64,000 nucleotides of DNA, taken from the NCBI GenBank assembly GCA_031549565.1, contig JAVBPO010000065.1, positions 12,124 through 76,123 on the forward strand. Reading direction: 5' to 3'. Under the pieces are notes generated by a model that worked only from the letters and a program-made list of their open reading frames with translations, searched no databases and was not told where the DNA came from. Positions 40,675 to 48,116 of the stretch are shown in pieces (within the stretch, counting starts at the first letter, position 1; each line of letters opens with the position of its first letter). Position numbers and translations under genes: made by a program. The DNA comes from JAVBSX01 sp031549565 (GTDB lineage: Bacteria; Planctomycetota; Planctomycetia; Pirellulales; Thermoguttaceae).

Positions 40675-40869
40675 TCAGCGACCGACCAGTTTCTGCTGTC
40701 CTGCTTGTTTTTCCGCAGCTTTGCGGGCGCGGCGTTCCGCGATCTGTTGCTGGACCCAACAAGAAGCGGCATGCGATTTAGCCCTACGTTCCTCCGGCGT
40801 CATCTCTTTCGTTTCCTCGTAGAGACGTTCACGAATTTGATGGATTTCTTCAACAATTTCATCGTTCAT
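40675..40869 (-). CDS. Small hypothetical protein, MNDEIVEEIHQIRE family
   Basis: 64 aa, helical and charged: MNDEIVEEIHQIRERLYEET, KEMTPEERRAKSHAASCWVQ, then a basic tail AERRARKAAEKQAGQQ. The opening 'DEIVEEIHQIRE' pattern is recurrent in short bacterial hypotheticals, sometimes beside toxin genes, but no toxin is seen here. Transcription could start from the extended -10 promoter cassette at 40887-40944. A broken copy lies at 39764-39820, so the gene has been duplicated locally. Confidence 0.7.
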   Translation of the reverse strand: MNDEIVEEIHQIRERLYEETKEMTPEERRAKSHAASCWVQQQIAERRARKAAEKQAGQQKLVGR

Positions 40870-40886
40870 TGTTCAGTTCTCCGAAC

Positions 40887-40944
40887 AGAGTGATCAAGCG
40901 ACAACAGGACAATTATACCAAAACCCGTACGCTCTTGAAATCAT
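40887..40944 (-). promoter_or_regulatory. Promoter-like cassette, copy 2
   Basis: On the minus strand TTTTGGTATAATTG gives an extended -10 (TGGTATAAT at 40912-40920), with TTTCAA 17 bases upstream as a weak -35. The 64-aa gene starts about 40 bases downstream. The whole 58-bp segment is duplicated at 39631-39687. Confidence 0.6.
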
Positions 40945-40974
40945 CCTTTCGGGACGACGAATCGCTGTGGGTAA

Positions 40975-42060
40975 CTACGCGGCCCGGTTGCCTGGTGAAA
41001 ACGTTTTTCCTTTGAGCCGGTAAACGTAGGCGAGAACTTCCGCGACGGCATTCCACTGTTCGAACGGAACCGGTCGGTCGACTTCGACATCCCTGTAAAG
41101 CGCTTGCGCGAGCGGTTTGCGTTCGAGAATCGGAATCCCATGCTCCAAAGCGATCCGCCGGATCCGCTGAGCGAGCAGGCCGGCCCCTTTGGCGACCACG
41201 ATCGGCGCGATCATCTTTTCGTCCCATTGAAGTGCAACGGCCAGTTCCGTCGGATTCGTCACGACCACGTCCGCTTTCGGGACCGATTGTCCCATTCGCT
41301 GTTGCGCCATTTCCCGTTGGATTTGCCGACGTCTTTGCATAATCTCCGGATTACCGAGCGTGTTCTTCATTTCTTCCTTGATTTCCTCGGTCGTCATTTT
41401 CAGGTCGTTCTCGTACTTCCATTTTTGGTACATGTAATCGAGAATCGCGAGTATGACCAATGCGACAGCCATTTTCAGCGCGACCCAGAGAATCGTCTGG
41501 AACAGGAAGATGCTGATTTGACCGTCGGTCAGTTCGATCAAGCCGAGAAGCTGGTCGATGTCCTTGATTACGGCATAAAACGCAACGATCGAGCAGATTC
41601 CGATTTTCACGATTCCCATCACCAGCCGCATCACGCTCTGCATGGAAAAAATCCGGCCGAACCCTTTGATCGGATCCAAATGCGACGGATTGAACGCCAA
41701 TTTGTTCGGCAGCCAGAGAAATCCCACTTGGGCGAGATTCACGAGAATCGCCGCGACGACAAGCGAAAGAAAGAAAAAGGAGAGATGCTTGGTAAAATGG
41801 AGAATGGCCGCGACAAAATAGGAAACGAGATCATTTTGATTGGCGACGTAAACAAAGGTCTCACCGCTAAAGTTTTCTTCGGCGAAAGAGTAAATCTGGG
41901 TGCAGATTCCCCGCCCTTGGGTCATCAGGAGCACGACGGCGATCAGCAGCAGCAGCGCGGACGCCAAATCCTGGCTCTTGGCGACGTTCCCCTCCTCCCG
42001 CGCCTGCTCACGGCGTCTTGGAGTTGGATCATGGGTCTTTTCCCCCCCTTCGTCCGGCAT
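40975..42060 (-). CDS. flhB: Flagellar export apparatus protein FlhB
   Basis: 361 aa. FlhB is the switch protein of the flagellar type III export gate. The N-terminus EKTHDPTPRRREQAREEGNV then AKSQDL is the family signature. Four transmembrane helices lie at about residues 31-50, 85-110, 140-165 and 185-207. The cytoplasmic domain has the autocleavage site NPTE (VVVTNPTELAVALQWDEKM); most FlhB proteins have NPTH, so the residue after the cleavage pair differs, while the Asn-Pro pair is intact. The end is AEVLAYVYRLKGK. Start ATG 42060. It is alone here: no fliR, flhA or other flagellar gene is adjacent. A YscU-type homolog is less likely. Confidence 0.92.
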   Translation of the reverse strand: MPDEGGEKTHDPTPRRREQAREEGNVAKSQDLASALLLLIAVVLLMTQGRGICTQIYSFAEENFSGETFVYVANQNDLVSYFVAAILHFTKHLSFFFLSLVVAAILVNLAQVGFLWLPNKLAFNPSHLDPIKGFGRIFSMQSVMRLVMGIVKIGICSIVAFYAVIKDIDQLLGLIELTDGQISIFLFQTILWVALKMAVALVILAILDYMYQKWKYENDLKMTTEEIKEEMKNTLGNPEIMQRRRQIQREMAQQRMGQSVPKADVVVTNPTELAVALQWDEKMIAPIVVAKGAGLLAQRIRRIALEHGIPILERKPLAQALYRDVEVDRPVPFEQWNAVAEVLAYVYRLKGKTFSPGNRAA

Positions 42061-42273
42061 GAGAAATCAGCAAATCCTGATGTTTTTGGTGATAATTAAA
42101 GTAACGGCTTGGGATCATAGCCGATTTCAGGTGTTTGACGCAAGAGGGAAAATTTCACGAAAATATATCGAAACATTTTGTCGGTGTAACGGTTATAGTA
42201 CTTGATACGAGACGGAAGGGAGTTCGTTTCTCCCCGGTCGCATCGAAACAACCGAAATGTCAAGGATGAAATC

Positions 42274-42762
42274 ATGAAAACGAAAAAAGGAAATCAGTGG
42301 CTCGTTTTTCTCTTCGCGGCCCTTTTGTTAAGCTGTATCACGGAAAACGCCCAAGCACAAGCTCGCTCCGGCAAAAACACGACTCCTTTCACCCCCAATC
42401 GGCAGGAACCGAACGTTCCGCCGAAGCCAAACGATACCCGTTTGGAGAGAGATCGTCTGGAAAGGGAACGCTTGGAAAAAGAACGTCTCGAAAAGGAACG
42501 TTTCAGCAAGGATCGTCCGGATAAGGATCGTTTGGAAAAGGATCGAAAGAAATTGGAGCAGCAGCGTTTGGAAGAGGAGAAACGGAAGCAGGAGCAGCTT
42601 CGACTGGAAAAAGAACGTCAAAAACACGAGCAGCTCAAACGGGAACAAGAAGCGAAAAAACCGCTTCCGCCCCCGGTGAAACCGACTCCGCCCGCTCCGC
42701 CTCGTGTGGAACCGCCGCGAAATCGGGGAATCGGCGGGTTTCTCCGCGGTTTGTTCTCCTGA
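42274..42762 (+). CDS. Secreted charged coiled-coil protein with RLEK-type repeats
   Basis: 162 aa. The signal peptide is about MKTKKGNQWLVFLFAALLLS continuing to AQA. Residues about 55-130 are tandem pentapeptides such as RLERD, RLEKE, RFSKD and RLEKD that form a highly charged coiled coil, then a Pro-rich segment (KPLPPPVKPTPPAPP) and a C-terminal RGIGGFLRGLFS that may be amphipathic. The ATG at 42274 has AAGGA upstream. The repeat number could vary between strains because the DNA is repetitive. No family recognised; a structural or envelope role is a guess. Confidence 0.75.
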   Translation: MKTKKGNQWLVFLFAALLLSCITENAQAQARSGKNTTPFTPNRQEPNVPPKPNDTRLERDRLERERLEKERLEKERFSKDRPDKDRLEKDRKKLEQQRLEEEKRKQEQLRLEKERQKHEQLKREQEAKKPLPPPVKPTPPAPPRVEPPRNRGIGGFLRGLFS

Positions 42763-42837
42763 TTTTCCGGCGGGCGGGGGCTTGAACGGTTTTAAGCCGT
42801 GCAGAAACGACCGGTTCTTGACGGCGTGGAGTATAAC

Positions 42838-43029
42838 GGCTTCGCCAGAAAGTTCCATGTCGGTTTTGTCATCCTGAGGTACTCCGAAGGATCTGGTGTC
42901 AAGCGGTGTTCGCAACACAATGCGTGTCGGCCGGATACGCCAGATTCTTCGCTCCGTGAGTACACTGCGCTCAGAATGACATCATTATCTCACTCGGGTA
43001 TTTTCGGCATTTTACTTTCTGGCGAAGCC
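42838..43029. mobile_element. MITE-like element with 15-bp perfect terminal inverted repeats
   Basis: GGCTTCGCCAGAAAG (42838-42852) and its exact complement CTTTCTGGCGAAGCC (43015-43029) bound a 192-bp element. Inside is the R1 core (42868-42980) with its own inverted ends, GTCATCCTGAG and CTCAGAATGAC. No coding capacity. A related copy in inverse orientation is at 53091-53252, and another core at 3585-3689. Confidence 0.8.
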
Positions 43030-43147
43030 TAACGGCAACCAAGCCCCGTGAAGGGGCTTGATTTTTTTGCGACGGTATGGAAAGATAATGCGGTTCAGGT
43101 TTTTTATTCGCTTTCTTTTGTTCACTCCGAAAATACCGTCCACTTCC

Positions 43148-45295
43148 ATGTCTCATCCCTTATTTGCCCTTGCCGAAGCCGCGGAAACGGCCGGCGAAGT
43201 CGTCGCGCAGGTCGGCGATGTCGCCCCGGAAACCTCTTCGATGCTCTATCTCGACGTCGGCGTCTTTTGTGCGTTCGTTTTTCTGGTCGTGTTCGTCGGG
43301 ATCTTCATGAGCCGCCGCACGAAAGAAGGCAAAGAAAGCGAATCGTATTTCCTCGCCGGTCGCGGACTTGGATGGTGTCTGATCGGCTTTTCGCTGATCG
43401 CCGCGAATATCTCGACCGAACAGTTCGTCGGCATGTCGGGGCAAGCGGCCATGTACCTCGGGTTGGCTATTGCTTCCTACGAATGGATGGCCGCGGTGAC
43501 GTTGGTGTTCGTCGCCTTCTATTTTCTGCCGCAATTTCTCAAGACGGGAATCTATACGATTCCGGAGTTTTTGGAAAAACGGTACAACCGGATATCCCGA
43601 ACGATCATGTCCGCGTTCATGGCGGTGATGCTAATTTCCGTTTCATTTGCGGCGGTGGTCTACTCCGGGGCGAAAGTGTTTTCCGTACTTTTCAAAGACA
43701 TGGAGCTCGGCGGCGTCACGTTGAATATCCCGACGCTCTGTTTCGTGATCGGCTTTTTCGCGATGGTTTACGTCGTTTGCGGCGGACTCAAAGCGTGTGC
43801 CTGGGCCGACTTGCTTCAAGGTTCCGCGCTGATTGTCGGTGGGGGGATGATTCTTTATTTCGCGCTGATGACCTTGGGAGAAATCGAGCCGACGAAACTC
43901 ATGACGACCGCCGGCCCGGTTACACAAGAAGTTGCCGCAACGATTACCCAACCCGACGCGCCCCCCCTCGTTCAAGGCTGGGACCGATTCATGACGCTCA
44001 ACCGTGATAAGCTGCGGATGAACCTTCCGGCGAGCGACTCGATCCTGCCGTTTACGGCGCTGATTATCGGACTCTGGATTCCGAACTTTTATTACTGGGG
44101 TTTGAACCAGTACGTCGTCCAGCGAACGCTCGGGTCGCAGTCGCTGTCCCAAGGGCAAAAGGGGATAATTTTCGCGGCGTTTATGAAGTTGATCATTCCG
44201 TTCGTGATCGTATTCCCGGGGATCATCGCTTTTAACCTGTTCAGCGGCGAACTGCGGCAGGAAGCCGGGGTCGAAATTCGTAACGGCGAAAGGCTGACCG
44301 AATTCGAAACCTTGAAGTCGGATCCCGGCGACTCGCTGGCCATTTTCGATTTCAACGACGATTTCGCGAAGTTGGAACCTGAAAAAGCGAAGGAAATCGC
44401 GACCTATAACGCCGGTGTAGTCGGTTTGGTCGAACCGGCGGAACAGACGCCCATGGAGCTGCAAAAGGCGGTCATGGAAAAAGTCAAGGAAGAAAACGTC
44501 GTTCGTAATCGGGACGCTTGGAAACTCCGGTTCGGGGCGAAACCGGAAGAGCCGTTCGCCAAACCGTTCGAGATTAAAAAACAACTTGTCGGATACGATT
44601 ACGATTCGGCGTTTCCCGCTTTGGTAAGCAACCTGATTCCGCCGGGATTCCGGGGGTTCGTGTTGGCAGCGATTCTCGGAGCGGTCATCAGTTCGTTAGC
44701 GGCGGTTCTCAACGCGGCTTCGACGATCATTACGTTCGATATTTTCAAGGAATATTTCGCGAAGACCGCTTCGGAAAAGACGCTGGTCTTCACGGGTCGG
44801 ATCATTGTCGTAGTTTTCGGAATCGCCGGTTGTTGTATCGCGTTGTTCCTGGATAATCCGAAATTTCAGGGAATCTTTACGTACATTCAGGAGTTTCAGG
44901 GATTCCTTTCACCGGGAATTTTGGCGGCGTTTTTGTTCGGCTTTTTCGCCCGATATGCTCCCGCCGCTTGCGGTCCGACCGCTTTGATCGGTTCGCCGAT
45001 CATTTACGGACTTTTGATGAAATTCACACCGTATATCGCGTTTCTGGATCGGATGGCGATTACGTTCGGAGCCGTGATTGCGTTGCTCGGGTTTTTGACC
45101 GCGTTTTTCCCGCGAAAAGAGCCGTTCGTGCCGCACGGAGAAACGACGATCGACCTGCGAACGTCCCGCTCCGCCAAAGTCGGCGGCGTGATCGTCGTCC
45201 TCTTGACGATCGCGATGTACATCTACTTCTGGCAATACGATTGGCCCGCCTTCGGAAACTTTTTCGAAGACCTGTTTTTCAAACTACTACCGTAA
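43148..45295 (+). CDS. Sodium/solute symporter (SSS family)
   Basis: 715 aa, about 14 transmembrane helices. SSS proteins import sugars, amino acids or related solutes with sodium. Visible family features are the first helices (FLVVFVGIFMSRRTKEGKES, YFLAGRGLGWCLIGFSLIAA NISTEQFVGMSGQAA in adjacent runs) and NFYYWGLNQYVVQRTLGSQS, the GLNQ-type segment of SGLT-like members. A charged insertion of about 120 residues (about 380-500) sits between transmembrane segments. The ATG at 43148 is chosen; an upstream in-frame ATG at 43088 would add 20 residues and has a weak GGAAAG. The substrate is unknown; sugar is plausible from the SGLT-like pattern. Confidence 0.88.
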   Translation: MSHPLFALAEAAETAGEVVAQVGDVAPETSSMLYLDVGVFCAFVFLVVFVGIFMSRRTKEGKESESYFLAGRGLGWCLIGFSLIAANISTEQFVGMSGQAAMYLGLAIASYEWMAAVTLVFVAFYFLPQFLKTGIYTIPEFLEKRYNRISRTIMSAFMAVMLISVSFAAVVYSGAKVFSVLFKDMELGGVTLNIPTLCFVIGFFAMVYVVCGGLKACAWADLLQGSALIVGGGMILYFALMTLGEIEPTKLMTTAGPVTQEVAATITQPDAPPLVQGWDRFMTLNRDKLRMNLPASDSILPFTALIIGLWIPNFYYWGLNQYVVQRTLGSQSLSQGQKGIIFAAFMKLIIPFVIVFPGIIAFNLFSGELRQEAGVEIRNGERLTEFETLKSDPGDSLAIFDFNDDFAKLEPEKAKEIATYNAGVVGLVEPAEQTPMELQKAVMEKVKEENVVRNRDAWKLRFGAKPEEPFAKPFEIKKQLVGYDYDSAFPALVSNLIPPGFRGFVLAAILGAVISSLAAVLNAASTIITFDIFKEYFAKTASEKTLVFTGRIIVVVFGIAGCCIALFLDNPKFQGIFTYIQEFQGFLSPGILAAFLFGFFARYAPAACGPTALIGSPIIYGLLMKFTPYIAFLDRMAITFGAVIALLGFLTAFFPRKEPFVPHGETTIDLRTSRSAKVGGVIVVLLTIAMYIYFWQYDWPAFGNFFEDLFFKLLP

Positions 45296-45298
45296 GAT

Positions 45299-45400
45299 TT
45301 AATTACAAATTACGAATTACTAATTACTAATTGCTCTTCGTTGAATATAATTTAGTGCGGTTCTTAATTCGTAATTAGTAATTTGTAATTCGTAATTAAT
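45299..45400. repeat. AATTACGAATTACTAATTAC-type AT repeats
   Basis: Direct runs of AATTACnAATTACTAATT are followed by inverse runs (GTAATTAGTAATTTGTAATT). Together they form a loose dyad that fills the gap before the AMMECR1-MEMO gene. Confidence 0.75.
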
Positions 45401-45402
45401 AT

Positions 45403-47586
45403 ATGCCTTTTCCCATAGAGTTGACCGCCGATGAGCGGGATTTGATTTTTCAGGCAACGGGACGTCGGGTCGCCGCGATCGTGTGCAATACGCCGAGCGA
45501 GAAGCTTCGCAGCGAACTCGGGTCGGAATTGTCCGAACGGAGCATCCTCGGAGCGTTCGTCAGCCTGAAGCGACACGGCCAATTGCGCTCCTGCATGGGG
45601 TGCCTCGCCGAATCTTTCGCGCTGGCCGACGCCGTGGAAAACGCCGCGACCCGGGCTTCGAAAGATGATCCGCGTTTTCCTCCCATTACGCCGGAAGAGC
45701 TGCTCGAACTGGAGATGGAGGTCTGGCTCCTTTGGGGGATGAAAAAATCAACCGCCCCCGCGATGGACCGGATTCATGAAATCGAAATCGGGCGGCACGG
45801 TATCGTCCTCGAAAAAGGAGCCCATCGCGGGCTGCTGCTCCCCGGCGTCGCGGTCGAACACGGTATGGACGCGCTCGCGTTTCTTGAAGCGTGCTGCCGC
45901 AAAGCAAACCTGCCTCCGAACGCGTGGTTCGACGAATCCGTCACGTTTTCGACGTTCGAGGGGCTCGCGATTTCCGGTCGAATAGACGAAGTGAAAATCG
46001 AAAATCCGGAAACCCTCGTCGCGATGGGACGCCGTGGGCCGCTGCAAATGATGACCCGTGAAAAAACGGGACCGTCGCACGAAGACGTCCTCAAACTGCG
46101 CGACCTTTGCCGGAACAATTTTTTCCTCTGCTCCGACGGTATGACGCCGACTTACGTCCGTCCCGACGCTTTCGACGGCGAAGTCTACGGGATCGCGGTT
46201 TCCGTTCAGTTTCCGGACCGACCGCTGATGGTCTGCTCGAAAATCGGAACGAAATCAGAGATGCCGCTCCAGGCATCGCTGCTCGATCTGATCCAGGTGC
46301 TGGTTCAACAGGTCGCAAGACTCGGCGCGACCCACCAGGAGCGAGTCGACGCCCGGTTCGATTTGACCGTGTTCTGGGATCCGACGTATCACGGAACGCC
46401 GCTCGATCACGATCTGTCGCAAGTCGATTCGTTTCGCCGCAGTTTGATGGTCGCCGGACCCGACGGCTGGGTATTGCAATTCAATCCGGACGTTCCGATT
46501 TCCGGCGTCTTGGAAGACGCGATCGACTACTTGAAAATCACGGACCGGGCCGAAGCGAGTATTTTGTCGTTCGAAACGATGTCGACGACGCAACACCTGT
46601 TGGCGTCCAGCGTTTCCAAACCGGTTCTCGGCGAATCGAAGCGTCCCCCGGCGGTCGCGGGCGCGTTTTATCCGAGTGATATCACGCTGATGAACGCCGA
46701 ATTGCAGCGGATGTTCGCCCCCGGCCCGATCACCGGCAAGCAAGGTTTTTTCGGGACGAACCGACCGCAAAGAGAGCGGCTCCACGGCGCGAACACGCCG
46801 CCGGGACAGGATCCCGCCGGGGGAATCCGTTTCGGCAGCGGAAAGAAAACCGAACCGCGTCCCGAGCTCCCGCCGACCGATTTCTACTCCGCCGCGATGA
46901 TACCACACGCCGGTTGGGTTTACTCCGGTCGGCTCGCGGCGCAGACTTTGGCGAAAGTCCGTTTTCCTTCAACGGCGATCCTTTTTTCCCCGAAGCATCG
47001 GGCCGGTGGACCGGATTGGGCCGTTGCGCCGAATCGCTCCTGGCTGTTGCCCGGAATGGAGGTCGCTTCGGATTACGCCTTGGCCCGGGAAATCGCCGAA
47101 TCGGTCGACTTGATGCAACTCGATGCGACGGCTCACGCCCAAGAGCACGCGATCGAAGTCCAGTTGCCGTTGATCCACTATCTTTCACCGGAAACGAAAG
47201 TCGTCGGAATCGCGATGCACGGCAGTCCGTGGGAAGTGCTCCAGGAAGAAGCGTCTCTGTTCGCGAACCTGATGCGTCGGGTTCCGCAGTTGCCGCTGTT
47301 CCTCATTTCGACGGACATGAACCATTACGCTTCGGAAGAAGCGACACGGGAAGTCGATCGGGTCGCCCTCACGGCTTTGCAAACGCTCGATCCGCGACAC
47401 CTGCTCGAAACGGTCCTGGAAAACCGGATCTCGATGTGCGGCGTCACGGCGACGGTGTTCGTGATGGAGGTGCTCAAACAACTCGGCCTACTCAACGAAT
47501 GCGTTCCCGTCGGATACACGACCAGCGCGGAAGTGTCCGGAGACACCACCCGGGTCGTCGGTTACGCGGGGGTTTTGTTTCGTTAA
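45403..47586 (+). CDS. AMMECR1-MEMO1 fusion protein (AmmeMemoRadiSam system A and B in one chain)
   Basis: 727 aa. Residues about 8-195 are an AMMECR1 domain: GAFVSLKRHGQLRSCMGCLA is its signature, followed by DPRFPPITPEELLELEMEV. Residues about 200-395 are a linker domain (YGIAVSVQFPDRPLMVCSKI) that looks distantly AMMECR1-like. Residues about 400-727 are a MEMO1 domain: AVAGAFYPSD, AAMIPHAGWVYSG, HAQEHAIEVQLPLIHYL and ISTDMNHYASEE contain its conserved His, Asp and Cys region. In many prokaryotes these two are separate genes beside a radical SAM gene (AmmeMemoRadiSam). No radical SAM partner is adjacent; a different radical SAM family is at 55162. Function unknown; nucleotide or RNA modification has been proposed for the system. 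Confidence 0.9.
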   Translation: MPFPIELTADERDLIFQATGRRVAAIVCNTPSEKLRSELGSELSERSILGAFVSLKRHGQLRSCMGCLAESFALADAVENAATRASKDDPRFPPITPEELLELEMEVWLLWGMKKSTAPAMDRIHEIEIGRHGIVLEKGAHRGLLLPGVAVEHGMDALAFLEACCRKANLPPNAWFDESVTFSTFEGLAISGRIDEVKIENPETLVAMGRRGPLQMMTREKTGPSHEDVLKLRDLCRNNFFLCSDGMTPTYVRPDAFDGEVYGIAVSVQFPDRPLMVCSKIGTKSEMPLQASLLDLIQVLVQQVARLGATHQERVDARFDLTVFWDPTYHGTPLDHDLSQVDSFRRSLMVAGPDGWVLQFNPDVPISGVLEDAIDYLKITDRAEASILSFETMSTTQHLLASSVSKPVLGESKRPPAVAGAFYPSDITLMNAELQRMFAPGPITGKQGFFGTNRPQRERLHGANTPPGQDPAGGIRFGSGKKTEPRPELPPTDFYSAAMIPHAGWVYSGRLAAQTLAKVRFPSTAILFSPKHRAGGPDWAVAPNRSWLLPGMEVASDYALAREIAESVDLMQLDATAHAQEHAIEVQLPLIHYLSPETKVVGIAMHGSPWEVLQEEASLFANLMRRVPQLPLFLISTDMNHYASEEATREVDRVALTALQTLDPRHLLETVLENRISMCGVTATVFVMEVLKQLGLLNECVPVGYTTSAEVSGDTTRVVGYAGVLFR

Positions 47587-47648
47587 TCGGTAATCCGCAT
47601 GACACCGGCAGCTGCGCTGCTCGGGCTAAACAAACGATATTAACACTC

Positions 47649-47993
47649 ATGGAAAAGACGATCTTTAGACGAATCATCGACCGGGAAATTCCGGCGGACA
47701 TCATTTACGAGGACGACTTGTGCCTGGCGTTTACGGACATTAATCCGCAGGCTCCGGTTCATTTTCTCGTGATTCCGAAAAAGGAGATTCCTTCGACGGA
47801 CGCGGTCGAAGAATCCGACGCCGCGCTCGTGGGGCACTTGTTTTGCGTGATCGGGCAACTCGCCCGGGAAAAGGAATTGCTCCCCGACGGCTATCGGGTC
47901 GTCTCCAACTGCGGTCCCAACGCCGGCCAAACGGTCTCGCATCTCCACTTCCACGTCCTCGGCGGTCGAAACATGAACTGGCCGCCGGGGTGA
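47649..47993 (+). CDS. HIT family nucleotide-binding protein (HinT-like)
   Basis: 114 aa. The histidine triad is QTVSHLHFHVLGGR (HxHxH), with IFRRIIDREIPADIIYEDDL at the N-terminus as in HinT. HinT proteins hydrolyse AMP-lysine or other purine phosphoramidates. Start ATG 47649 (MEKTIFRRIIDREIPAD). The much longer open frame upstream is antisense shadow of the fusion gene. The gene follows the AMMECR1-MEMO gene by 62 bases and may be in the same transcript. Confidence 0.93.
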   Translation: MEKTIFRRIIDREIPADIIYEDDLCLAFTDINPQAPVHFLVIPKKEIPSTDAVEESDAALVGHLFCVIGQLAREKELLPDGYRVVSNCGPNAGQTVSHLHFHVLGGRNMNWPPG

Positions 47994-47999
47994 GCGATT

Positions 48000-48112
48000 A
48001 ATTATGAATTATGAATCTTGAATTATGAATGAAGGATATTTTCTAATCTTTCATTCATCGATGTTTTTAATTCGTAATTCATAATTCATAATTCAAAATT
48101 CATAATTCATTC
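48000..48112. repeat. ATAATTCATAATTC-type AT repeats
   Basis: AATTATGAATTATGAATCTT and later AATTCATAATTCATAATTCA runs oppose each other around a short centre. Related runs are at 24929-24950 and 45299-45400. They end five bases before the next GTG start, so the ribosome site of that gene is not evident. Confidence 0.8.
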
Positions 48113-48116
48113 TTCC

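Noticed and set aside
46914..47993. A long frame extending the HIT gene upstream
   Set aside because: The upstream part overlaps the AMMECR1-MEMO gene in another frame and is Arg/Gly-rich; the HIT family N-terminus starts at 47649.
48000..48112. Possible CRISPR array from short direct repeats
   Set aside because: Repeats are 7-8 base AT units without unique spacers of constant length, and no cas gene is near.
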